Shown in pieces: positions 1 to 12,254 of a stretch of DNA of 64,000 nucleotides. The notes under the pieces were generated by a model. That model was not told the origin of the DNA. It was given only the letters and a program-made list of their open reading frames with translations, and did no database searches. The translations under genes and the position numbers were made by a program. How positions within the stretch are numbered: position 1 is the stretch's first letter; each line of letters starts with the position of its first letter. The DNA comes from Lingula anatina (lineage: Eukaryota; Brachiopoda; Lingulata; Lingulida; Lingulidae), in contig NW_019773703.1 of the NCBI RefSeq assembly GCF_001039355.2, positions 215,000 to 278,999 of the forward strand, given 5' to 3'.

Positions 1-402
1 AGGTGAGCACCGAGCAGTCTACTCCTGCTATCACATTACTACTCACCAGGGGAAGTTGAGAGGAAAAAAAGGTAACCATAATGAATCTCTTACTGCCTCC
101 TCAAGGTTTGAACTGGCTTTGACTCGTGTAGGTATAGTTCTGTGGTCTGAGAGAGATGGAGTCCTGCATCCACATTTCACCTCACTTTCAGTTTGTTGTC
201 TTACCAATTTTTCCCTCTAGTTTTTGTAACATTTCTCCAGAGAAGGATATTGCTTTTTTATTTGTATAATAAACTTTTGTTTGTTTCTTTTCTTTTAGTT
301 GATTGGCCATTAGAAGTGAGAGAGAAGAAAGCACCTATCAAGACAGAAGACTTGCTAGCCATAGAGACAGTGACATTCAGGTACAGGTCCAGTGTGATAT
401 AA
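1..402 (+). CDS. 3' end of an unidentified gene (last coding exon, partial)
   Basis: The window opens with AG followed by a good donor (GTGAGC), so an exon appears to end at base 2. A strong pyrimidine tract and acceptor AG end at 298. From 299 an open frame entered in phase 1 reads Asp-Trp-Pro-Leu-Glu and on through a short charged tail ending in Ser-Ser-Val-Ile, with TAA at 400-402. Only about 34 residues are visible and I do not recognise the family. A GTACAG at about 380 could be an alternative donor, so this exon might not be terminal. The long AATAAA-terminated region downstream favours a terminal exon. The rest of the gene lies to the left of the window. Confidence 0.5.
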
Positions 403-3400
403 TCTGTGTGTATTTGACTGGCAGTCCTCACTAGCTAACCTGTCACTTTCCCAGTAGATATTACCATGCATGCAGTGCTTGCTCTCACTTGCTCAGAGTA
501 AAAGAGAGACTTGCTTTAATACCATTAACTAGCTCAGCATCAGCAGCACAGACCAGCTTGAAGAAGTTGATCTTCTGTTTGGGAAGGAATCTCCATCAGA
601 AATACACATAACTAGTGCAAGTCTAAAATGAAAGATGTAATAGTTTTTTTCTCAGAATAGTTTGAAATTTTACCCTCAAAAGAAATACGATCAACTTATG
701 TTTTAAGTTTAAAGTTAGAAATATGAACAGTCATAGGTATTATACAGATTGTGTTGTGTTAATGAGACCTTATACTCATACTTGTACTTGTTATCATCAC
801 TTCCTTTAAAAACTTAATTTTTGTACTTCTCATGAAAGAAGTATGAATATGGAGATTTCTAAGATTTGAATTTATTCTATGAAAAGTCATTACTTGGCTT
901 ATATTTTAGTTATATAATAAAAAAATTCTGTCTGCCTGTGTGTGGTATGTTGTAACCTTAGTTGATAAAGGTCCTAGATAGTCTTGTAGAGAATGAGCCA
1001 ACATCATACTTCACAGCATAGTTGTGAAATTAATGGATGGCATTTCTGTCATTTCACTGAAAGTCGCCAAGTTGTGCCTTGATGGGGTTTCCTGTATCTG
1101 TTCCTCTGCGTCAGGGTGCAGGCATTACATTCATAGCCAAGGCATGATTATTCTCTGTTTGAATTTCATTGGGGTTGAATGGGGTTGAATTATAGAGTAT
1201 CTTTTACTGTTTTAACCTTTTCAGAATGCATAACTTCAGCATTGGCTTAAAAAGAATTCATATTTTTTAATATCTAAAAGACATTTTTAGGTGTGAGCTG
1301 CCCTTTATGTTAATTCACATTCACTATTTTTAACTACCCATCAGCTGTTAAAATGTTGTCAGTGAAGAACTACTGGTCAAGTTATTTTCCATTATGTTGA
1401 TGGCACTGTATTTTTACAAATGAATCAAGGAGATGAGCAGGGATTGTTGTTATATAGAGAGTGAATATTTACAAAAAGTTGACCTCGTATAACCCTAGAA
1501 ACTGTCAGCTGTTTATGGAATACCACAGGTTAAGGACATATTTGTTTTGAAAGAAGTTGGGACCCATATTTTATACCAGTTAATACTTTTGGCCCAGGTC
1601 CAACAACTTGAAAGAGTTTTAGCACCTTTGCAAGTTACAAGAGAAGATGACAACATATTTACTGTATTTGGTAACATTTAATTAATGGATTCAACTTGTA
1701 AACAATAGAAACTGATACTGGGGAAAGCATTAACTAGTGTCTGTTTGTTTTTCATACAATTTTGGTTATAAAAATATGCTGTCATTCAGTTCTATTTTGC
1801 TAAAGCTTTGTATATTGATTTCATAACTATTTTATTGAAGTCGGGGGAGGGGCGAGGAATACACTAATGGTAGATTTGCTGATCCTCTTTGCCTGCTTTG
1901 CACCATAAAGTCCTCTTCATTTTTAACTAATTTAGAGCAAAACTAGAGGTTTGTTTCCAGTCCAGTTGTGACTAGTTAACCAACTTTGTCCCATCTCAAG
2001 AGACCTGAGATTATGATAAGTTCACCATAGAAAACTGATCTAATCCTCTATCTCTGCTCTCTGCCTACAGCCATTGTAAATGAAGTTTTGTCCTGTGCTG
2101 TTACGCAAAGTTATGTGTTATAGTATAAATTAAATGGTAAGAAAGTCTTAAACAGTCTACAGAAGTAGCTAGTGTGTTCTACTGTCAAGACTGGACATCA
2201 CTTGATGACCATATTGTCTACCCAAAAATGTGAAATGCCAAGGCACAGCATGTGTCCCTGTGTTATTTAGTCCCTTTTTACATGGAGCAGTATACTTTAG
2301 TAATACAGTCTGTACTGGTATACTTTGCTATAGGGGTTTTAACTATTTTTTATCCCCCTTTCACAAGTTCTCCAGACATTTGCTTCTTGCTGTTAAGTGG
2401 CTCTGTCAAACGCTTGCTCCATTTAGGGGACTCTTTTTAATTATCAACAGACTTTTAAGTTGTCCATCTTTCAAAGTGTACCAGTGCAGCCTTACTGCTA
2501 AAGAGCACTGCCCAATAGAAAAAGGGACTAAGATTGCAAGATATCCTTAATATCAGTTTGACTGTTTCTTAGGCCGCATTCATAGCAGCAGAGTAACTAC
2601 TAGTAGTTTAATATGTCAAATATGGCCGCCCACTTAAAATCCCCTAATAGACACTGAGTAGACGATTGCCCAACATGCATTCAAGTGCGTTGGCAAAATT
2701 CGATCCATCGATCTGATAGTCTGCTGTTGTGAATGCGTCCTTACTCCCATTGTAAACAGTCCTGTGTCTCCTTATGTTAGAATGCTTATAGAATTAAAAG
2801 TAGTGTTTTTATGAATATTGTGGTTATAGTATTCATCTGAAGACTACCTTTCTTAACATCAGCTTGTTTGTGCATTATTCTATGTAATTTAGTTGCTTTC
2901 TTTGTAATATTTTTGTTAGATTTATGTACAAAATTAAATCTTTGCTTTTATTTTCTTTTAATTACTTATTTGTAATTTATGTCTTTTTGTCTTCATTGTT
3001 TTATTTTATATTGCCATGTTAAATTGAATATATACAAAAAAAGTGGTGAGCATAAAAACTTAAACCACTCGATACAAAGTTATAAAATGTTAGGTTGCTT
3101 AAACATAAGCATCTTTACCCAATGCATTGCTTACCATTATAGTTTTAAAAAGGGTGCTTATATTGACTTTTTAAATGTTCATTTTTTAATGAATATGTTA
3201 AACTATTGGTTTGTTTTGTACATGTTTATAATGGATGGTCATTTTACAACTGCTGTAAAGAACACAAACTGTCTTAACTGTAACTGTATTTTCTTCATAG
3301 TTTTTAACTGAAAGTCAGTCTTAATCCAAATAAAAATGGCACAATCTGACGCTGGTCAAAGATTGATGCTGTCTTGTTACTGTCAGACATGTTTTTAGAG

Positions 3401-3430
3401 TCCTTATCAATAAACAGACATTTTAATGTT
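403..3430 (+). other. Long 3'UTR of the partial gene, with two poly(A) signals
   Basis: No convincing coding sequence is present for about 3 kb after the stop at 402. The strand is T-rich and contains a small tandem repeat (GGGGTTGAAT twice, about 1172-1191). AATAAA hexamers lie at 3329-3334 and 3409-3414, so cleavage is likely at about 3350-3435. The short open frames here (for example 2230-2550 and 2979-3311) have no protein-like features. That this is one continuous 3'UTR is inferred. Confidence 0.5.
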
Positions 3431-4430
3431 AGATGCAAGAAGAAAAAAAATATTATTGACTTACTGAAATCTCAGAAAAATATGTTGACTTTCGTATTTT
3501 TCGGTACTTTTGATATTTGATACTTTCAGTGACATTACACTAGCGTACAGTGAAAAATAACAATTGTAAAAACTATGGGAATAAGGTTAAAATCTTAGAT
3601 GGAAAACATGTTCACATATGTCATAGGGCACTTTCAAAACAAGTTGAGCCTCGGACTAACAGATCCGCAGATCAGATGTGGCTGACCCACTTGAAAGCTT
3701 GCTGCATAATCTCCAAATAGACAGTGAAGATTACCCGCGGGGATTTGTGGTAAGTTTTCAAGCGGGTCGACCATATTTGATCTGCAGAGGAATGGGGGGA
3801 TTGAGTGTCACAGAAGGGGGGTGGGCAAATGTTAGGGGATGGTAGGTGAGTAATCAGGACTTGAAAATATAGATTGTACACAGATGAATTGGCAGCCATG
3901 AAATACTTCAGTGAAGGCAAGATGGAGCGGGGGAGTGTAATCGATATAAAAAAGGTCAGGGGAAGGCGCTCTTATAAGAAGAACTTTGGGATTTTACCTT
4001 GGGAAATCTTGGGGAGATGGGTATGCGGCGAAGACTTTAAACGTTTTAAGAAGTCATGTTGGGCAGTACACTTAATTAACAACCACAAGAGTATCGAAAC
4101 TGATCGTAGGTTGTAAGAATTTTGTGAATCGTTCGAAAAAAATGTGCTGTGACTGTTTAATAGCCATCTGATAGCGTAGTGTTGACATACTAATAGAGCG
4201 CTGACATTCCGTGGAAAGCTGTGCAGTGTAGGGAATTCTGGCTAGTCTAGTCACGAGTACCGACAAAATAATGTGTAAAAATACCATATATATCATAACA
4301 CGCGTTTGAGACTGGTCTTAATGTATGTGTCGTTTTCTTCGGGACTTAGCAAGTTTTTTTTTATTATTAATTTTTTTTTGTCAAAATTACGTAGCTCAGT
4401 GCGATCTGATGTCCATACGGGCCATTTCTT

Positions 4431-4452
4431 CTCTCCTCTCTCTCTCTCTCTC
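4431..4452. repeat. (CT)n microsatellite
   Basis: A run of CT dinucleotides interrupted once near its start. Confidence 0.9.
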
Positions 4453-4726
4453 GTGCAGTATCGTAGCTGCACCACCTGCGTGTGCTCTTTTTTTTTAAAG
4501 TGATGTCTCGTTGGCATAGATCGTTATCGTCCTTGTAATTTTTTTCTGTTAGTTTTTATCGTCGCAGCTGCAAGATGTTTGGTCTTTTGTGCTTTTCAAA
4601 TGAAGACTGTTGAATTGACGGAATGATATATTTTTGACGCAAAAAAAGAAAGAAACCACTCTATTGATATTATTTTAACCATTTTGGATTTGCAGCCGCA
4701 TTCAGACGAAATATTTCGGTATCTAC

Positions 4727-4728
<2 letters not shown>

Positions 4729-4820
<92 letters not shown>
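4729..4820. repeat. (TA)n microsatellite followed by a T tract
   Basis: About 39 uninterrupted AT units run directly into a T homopolymer of about 14 bases. Both strands show spurious Ile-Tyr open frames through it. It is a likely site of length polymorphism and assembly error. Confidence 0.97.
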
Positions 4821-7740
4821 CCCTAACGTTTACCAGCACACAGTGCGTCTGTCGCTTGTTGCAACTTGCGTGATTACTGCAGTAAGTATAATTAATGAAT
4901 TTGAGCGGGAAAATCAAATCCACGAACTCGCTTCGCAGAGGAAGCTTTTTTCAAATAGAGCGCTCCTATTTGTGTTTCGCTGTGGCATGAGAGGGGGGTT
5001 TTCTGCAGACATATCTAGAGTGGCATGAAAAATACTTGTTGAAGCAAGTACTGAACCATTTGTTAAGGTATTATATAGAATTAACCTCAGTCACATCTTA
5101 GACATAAATTACAAATAATTCGTTATTTTGTCCAAGGTCACATCGTCTGTTTGGCTGAAGTTGTTTCTTTGGGATTGTGATCACTGAATATAGGATACTC
5201 CTGTCTTTTCTAATTCGTAGAGCCCTAAATAATGTATTTATCCACATCCAGTATGTCACTTATACAACATAAATACCGCGCCCCCAAGCTTATCACGAGG
5301 ATATTACCCACGGTTGATGACGAGTAATGAAGACAAGTGATTATCAAAACGTGTTTCTTCCCCAGAAGAAAACTAAAAGCATGTGAACTAAAATTGCACC
5401 GCAATTAAAGGTGAGATAGTAAATAATATTAGGTAGACAGCAGCGGAGTAGGATCTTGTACAATTTTTAGCGAAGCACAATAAAGAATCCTGAGAGGCCA
5501 CACCATGTAAACCACAGCAGAATTCCAGGACATGCTGTCACGTGTGGCACCTTTTTTTTCTCCCCTTACTGGGGCAGCATCCAGGTACGCGGAATTATAC
5601 CGAGATTTCTCGGTGTTGACAGGATTACATTTAACGGGACATACTCGACATCGATTGCATGAATTTATGGGCTTGGGGAACTTCATCTTTATGAAGATAG
5701 CAAAATGATGAATATGCGGTTCAGCTTTAATTTGCCGCAAAATATCCCTGTTATTCAGACACGCACTTCTGGGTAATAAACACAATTTTCTTTCTGTATC
5801 ATATTCGTCAAATCCGTTCCGTTCGAGGGATCCAAAAAAAGTAAGATGAAAAAATCCAGCGTATTCTAAGGCATAACAAGGGATGGGCTTGAACTTTGAA
5901 GTGAAGGAATGTTTTGTGACTTCTACGTAAGCACGCTGGCGTTTCTTTTCTTTTGTTCTTTTATTTGGCCGATTTTGTGCAATTAACCAAGTGTTTATGA
6001 AGTGAAAATGAAGTAAATTTGACAACTCTTTACCCCACCTTCGTTCCTGTACACCTTTTTTTGCCAGGTCTCTCTGTGGTCCAATGAATTCTTAATGTTT
6101 TGTTGTGAGAAATACTTTAATTGAAAGCCGACCGAAAAGAAATATCTTGTGAAAAAAATTACTATCTTGCATGTTCACGAGTTTCTTTCTTGAGAATTTA
6201 GGAAGTACGAAAATCTGGATAGAATTTTACTTAAATTTGATTTAAAAAACAACCTTTGAGGTGCTTCTAGTGCAAGTTTGTTTGCTTTTCCTCAGTTTCT
6301 ACCTCATCTCTTTATTTACTGTATATAAACATACATATATTTATATTAACACTGCATATCTGTCGAGTGTGTAGATATAAGTTCTGCGGGCGGGAATTCC
6401 TACAGTTTGGAATACGTTTTATGAATGAAAACCACCGCGTGACTGTTACTGTCAGAGGCAATGAAGGAGCGCTATTCAACGGTAGCCGAGCCCTACTGGT
6501 TGTCGCTCTCTTTTTCTAACAACTTTCTTCCTTTTCAATCCTTAGTCGCACAAGAGAAGTGGTGACGTACCCAGCATGAAGGGATGTAATGCAGTTGGAT
6601 TTACACGAACAACAAAAACTTCACGTCAAGTTTGGGGTTAGTAGGAGGGACACACGGGTCTTTTTGTCGTGTGCGAGTTTTTTATGTGGAACTTGATTAA
6701 CTCTCTCGTGAGTGACCGCTACAATTGATAGCGACAGTGTCACTGCGCCGTTTCCTTTCTGTGTGTCTACTAAGATCACGGGTCACTCTGATCGTCTGGT
6801 TTAACGGGACACCCATGTTCAAAAACGGAATTTTTCTTCCAAAAATATAGAGCCATGTGCGAATGCTCGCCTTTCATAACTTTGTATAGGACTTTGGACC
6901 TTTTTAACTACTTTAAATATCACTTCACAAGTAAATGATTATGAAATGAGCCGAAATATACGAAATTACAAACAATATTTTCGTCGGCAAGAAAACGTGA
7001 GCGTCATGTTAAGATAGGTCGATTTGATTTCAGTCATCAATTAAACAAAAACCCCAACTGCATTGGGGTCTCAGAATATTTAATTCGTTAATTTTATTTA
7101 TTTACCAAGTACATGTGGTTCGCCGATCTATTTCTAACCCTTAAAAATATTACATTTTCCGGAGCGACACGGTAACAAGCACGGCGATTGTTGCCATGAT
7201 TCTGCTATGAAAGTGTATAATAATATCTAATTCTGCCACCTGTTGGAGTATGGGGAGCTGGTATGAAAAAGAAAATAAAGTCGTGAGCTTTGATATGGCC
7301 TCTACCTCGGAACACATGCTTTAATGAGAAAAGAAATCTCACAGCTATTTCTCTTCCATCGGCGTTTCCATCGGTATGATTGTTTGAGATTTCGGGTTAG
7401 CGACCTTGGCTTTTACTTTCTGCTTTCGATTAAGCTTGGTTAGTTATAGCTTGATCAGTAATGATCGTCAACAGTCGGAGGGTGAAATTCCTGACCTATT
7501 GTTTCTTTTATGGTAACACATCCAATATGAGGCAGATACTCGACTGCAAAAACGCTCCTCTCTCATTGCTTTTCTGTTTTCTTCCTTTACGCTTCTTTCC
7601 CTGGGCGATGCCGAAGTACATGCGCTCGTGCGACGGTATATGCACGTGAGGTGAAAGAGATGCCTCAGTGGGGTGGATGGACTGTTTTTGTTTTTGACAC
7701 AGAACGCTTCACACAGAATCCAAATCTTTACATGGGAGAC

Positions 7741-7802
7741 TGTGTGTGTTTATGTATGTGCGCGCGCGTGCGTGCGTGTGTGTGTGTGTGTGTGTCTGTG
7801 TG
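7741..7802. repeat. Compound (TG)n/(CG)n microsatellite
   Basis: TG repeats flank a short CGCGCG core and TGCG units. Alternating purine-pyrimidine tracts of this kind can adopt Z-DNA. Confidence 0.9.
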
Positions 7803-9732
7803 TTCCGGTTCGTTGCGGGATACCAGTCTGGTTGCATTGAGCAAGTGGGTCACAAACTATATGCCATTGTCAAATTAAAGCATGATTAGCGTACTAAGTA
7901 CAACGTTTAGTTTAAACGGCGTTTCTGTAGCCAATCAAAGGGGCGTACTAGTTTTTTAAAGCTACATGTATATGTTGGTGAAAAAATGCATTAATTGAAT
8001 GATGCTAGAAAATTCAATATTTCGGGTGGGGGGAGGTGTATTATTACAAAATAAGATAAATGGACTTTCATTTCGGTTCCCCGATGAAATTGGCATGTGC
8101 GATGTTATTGTTGTTGTTTTCACAGATCTCTCCTTGTAAGTAGAGCCTTCTCGTGGTGCACTGAACACCCTAGCTAGTTTTCTGGAAGATCCGATCCTCC
8201 GTGTTGCGTCGGTCTGGCCCATTCCCCGTCGTATAGTGCAGAAACTTTGAAGTCCGGGCAATTCCACGCTGTGCCGTCACATCGTATTATACCAGTCGTG
8301 GAACAAATTAACGTCTCCTTTAGTCCGCTGTTGCGGTATTTTACAAAACGCTGTAACAAGATATATTCTAGTAAATCTTAAGCCAGTTGTAACCAGAAAT
8401 TTCTAGAAATTACGTGCTTTTTGTTAAGTAATACATATCACCAATTATTTCCCACAACATTTTCCAGCGTAAGCTACTGTTTTTATTGAACTCTTTTTCT
8501 GACTTTTGGATTGATTTGACTATTTTGACATTGACTATTTTGTTTTTGGTACCAATTTCGATGTTTTCCTTGTGCACGCGCCCATGTCTCACCACAACGT
8601 GTTTCTCGTGCCTTTTTGTTTCTGAAATACGCATCCTATTTTACGCTAAGTTTCTTTTTTCTCTGAGAATGATTGGCACCTCCTTCCGGGAAGAAGATTC
8701 TTAAGGATCAAGTGTACTCGCCTTTTCTCTTAGTTTGTGAATGATTGATAAGCGAGGAGATTGTAATGTGTTTGCTGTCACTCTTAATGCTATAAGCCCT
8801 ATACCATCTAAATTGTAGAAAAGATTCCGTTTTGAGTTATGGTTGTTTTAAAGTGTCAAAGTGTAATGTCTCGCAATAGGAAACGCATTTTCTTCTGGTC
8901 GACCGCTTTGTTATTGTCTGTTTCAAGACACCGCGTTACAGGAAATCATTTCGGCAAGAATCACAATGTTTTTGTTTTGAAGCGCCGTGTGTGTAAACAT
9001 GGGTACTATTAGATCGCACGATTTCAACAACGGCTCATTTTGGCGGCCTGTTGGTAGAGACTGATTGAATTTTAGCGACTGAAGCAGTCGGAAAGGGGCG
9101 TTGTTATTAGCTTCATTGGGCCGTTCTGCTAACGAACATGTGGCAATTGAAAACCTGGTTTGTTTCCCGTTTCTGGTCCAGTTTAAATGTAACTTCCTGG
9201 TCCTGATCTCGGGATTTGATTTTTTTTTTTTTTTACTTTTCAAATAAAACATATTCTAGTAAGTCAAACGTTCATTTACTGATCTCGGTCACGTAGTACC
9301 TCCCACCCCTCGCCAGTAGTGGTGAATGGAATCGCCCGTTCACATGAATATCCTAGTGAGGCGTTTTGATACAGGCATTTCATATTCACTCTGGATACGA
9401 TACGGAATGTATGAAAATGATTTGTAGTTTCTTGATAAGAAAGGTACGTACATTGAAAGGGTGATGAGTTTTGGGGATATTGTAACTTTTTAGAAGCGTT
9501 TTTTGTTAAAAAGAAGCAAATTATGAAAATATCAGGTTAGATCAATCTGTTTCTTGTTCAAAATCTCACTTTTTGAAGGGGATTTATTTCCTATAAGCAT
9601 TCTAGTATCTTTGCCTCGTTTTTATAACTAGTACCGGAATAGCGAAGTGGAATCTCTGAGAAGTTAATTATCTTTGAAATGAACCATCGATGCGTTCTTT
9701 CATCCGCTTGTTAGTTCAAGTGGAGTGCACCT

Positions 9733-9766
9733 GCTCTCTCTCTCTCTCCCTCTCTCTCTCTCTCTC
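9733..9766. repeat. (CT)n microsatellite
   Basis: A CT tract with one CCC interruption. Confidence 0.95.
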
Positions 9767-12161
9767 GTCAACTGTTTAAGTGGGTCACGCTAGGTCAGGA
9801 AAGCACTTCAAAACTATAACAATCGATATCCTAAACCGGATCGGTGTTGAAAAGTTTAAAGTATCGTCTTTTAACAATTTGTTTGTTTAGAAGATCAGTG
9901 GTTTATTTTCATAGCTATTACAAGTTAACGAGGCGCGGATTGCTCGTCTTTCAACACTTGGGTTAACAGGATTGACTTAGGATGAACTCCTTGCCGCGAA
10001 ATATGTGTTTAATTGAGTGCAATTCATTAAGAGGCCACGGAATGACGGGAGTGATAATTAATAGGCAGCTTGGCTGTCAGCTGTGTGAGAGAGAGGCGGA
10101 AGTGGGTTGGCCACACATGCGTTACTCTGAACTCTGACGTACGTCTTCACAGAGCTGCTTCGGCGAGGAAATAATAGTGATAAGAAATAGAAGTGAATGC
10201 GATGTTAATTGATCTTCTTCGCTATTTACTTTGTAATTAAACTTCCGGCAGTTTGAAACTTTGATCCGTAGATGAAAATATGAGTTTGTTCTATCTGACA
10301 GCCGTGTTTTCCCATTCAGAAGAAATCAGAGAAGCGTTATTTCGTAATAGAAGATACTGCATTCCTTTATATAGATAGTCGAAATCAGTTTCAAACAGAA
10401 AATTTCGATAGGGAGCGGAGGTTTTATAACGCAAGTCAGGGCTAATTACGGCCAACAGTCCGCCTCGGGTCAGATAGAATTTACCACTAGATAGTTGATA
10501 CTGTCCACCTCCGGTCCAATACAGATTTCGTAATGTTTTTATATTTGGGTAACGTTGTGAGATCTCCGCCCCTCTCGTCTCCTCTTCGGCTCCTAAGGCG
10601 CGAATTAGCCGAACGCTGTGGTAGAGCTTCACCGCCGCTTACTCAACCAAGGGGCACTTGCTTGAGAAAAAAAAGCGCGCCCAGATTCAACCTTATGTTG
10701 ATCACGCGTGGCAGTAGATTTCTCCACTGTCAAAGCACAGTCATTAAAATGTTATTGATGAATTCTTATGACCGAATGTTTTAACTGCCAAATTTGATAC
10801 GTATTGGTTTTTAAAGGTATGTATTAGTATAGTGCTTCTAAGCGCGAGGAAAAACTGGATATCAGGCCTGTAATTTAAGTCTTTTTAAGTAATTAGCCAC
10901 AAGTGAAGCAAGATTTTCCACTTGTCTAGTAGATTTTTCATGGCTTTGAGATCAATGGCATATGTTTCAACGCGATCAAACCGAGTGCATTCAGTCTTAT
11001 GATCAGATTTTATTTGCCGTTATAACGCACTTGGTGAGTAAGTGAAGCCGAGTTTAAGATGCATGGAAACGCTTCTGCGTCGGAAAGGTCGAGACTCATT
11101 GGGCAGGGGTAGGCAATCTTCGCTCTCCTCGTTATTGCCTTTTGACTTTCCGCGGGTGGGAATCAGACGGCAGGGACCTTTGCAGGGAGGGAAAACATCT
11201 TAGACAAAAAACAAAACAACGTCTGTAGTTTCTGCTAAATTTAATTCAATTCAAATGAACTTTAGGGAAAGAGAGAAAAAAAGAAGGTATTTTAAAAGGC
11301 ACTGCCAAGTATCGTCATAACCAGTCGCTGTTCTGAACTGGTATGAAACGGGCGGTACAATTTTTTCGAGGGTGCATGTCGCAAATGCCGCCGGTCTGAC
11401 ATACTCAATACAGCGTATTGTGGGAGTTCAACTCCTATGAGTGCATTTCTCTGGGAGTGTAACGTTTTGAATTTCCTCGAATACCAGGGGAAACACGTGG
11501 GGTTTTGCAGAGTGCGTTTCATCACATTTCGGGTTGATCTCCGGAGTGACCTGAATGTTTTTAGCATGCTGTCATGGCATTCAACCGTCCCTTATTGTCA
11601 CCCACACATGTAATTGTTGTTGATGTCTTGTGTCACCAGCAAGACAGCTGTCGTTTGCTTGTCCACTGATCATTTCCGTGTTCACGCCTAATGGACTAAA
11701 CAGCGCCATTTTATTTTTAAACGTTTTTAAAACATTTAGTTGATTTTCCTCGGGCAATGGAAAAATCTGATTCTTTCTCTTCGGGGATACTTTAAATCTG
11801 AAGTTTGGCTTTTTTTTAAATGCGGCTCTTCCGTAATCCTTCCCGTTTAAATATAGCTACCATGGAGCCGGCGTTCTCCCATCGTCTTCAAGGTCAGGGG
11901 TAGAGAAAAGACCTCCAGAAATGTCAGGCGTTGGGAGTAATTCTCGTGAGTCTATTCGCACTCGTAAACCCACATATGTGTCGAGGCAGACTAGAGAAAT
12001 ATTGTGTTTTTACGCGACTTGCCCGGACACACGGGGATAAAGATTGCTTGAATTTCATTTCCAGCGCTGTTGTAGTACTAGTTGTAGTAACGGTGTTGTG
12101 ATAACCGGTGTTGCTACATTTCTTCTCTAGTGTAACACGGGATATTATGTCTCCATTTCAG

Positions 12162-12254
12162 AGCCCGCCAGACTAGATCTAGGCTTACGTCCAAGGATTT
12201 GTATTACTATAAAGAAGAGGATACATTGAGTACCGTAGCACAGTCGACTACAAG
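12162..12254 (+). other. Candidate isolated exon between good splice sites
   Basis: A 93-bp segment is bounded by a pyrimidine-rich acceptor (CTCCATTTCAG, ending at 12161) and a good donor (ACAAG|GTAAAT). One of its three frames stays open throughout, entered after one leftover base and rich in Arg, Lys, Tyr and Thr. The other two frames contain stops. No neighbouring exons are evident. It could be a non-coding exon of the downstream MMP21-like gene, part of a long non-coding RNA, or chance. Confidence 0.25.

Noticed and set aside
4684-5028. Open frames through the TA repeat (Ile-Tyr polymers) on both strands
   Set aside because: They are an artefact of the dinucleotide repeat.
5429-6025. 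198-codon minus-strand open frame
   Set aside because: No motif, no signal peptide, irregular composition and no neighbouring exons or promoter. A frame of this length can occur by chance in 64 kb.
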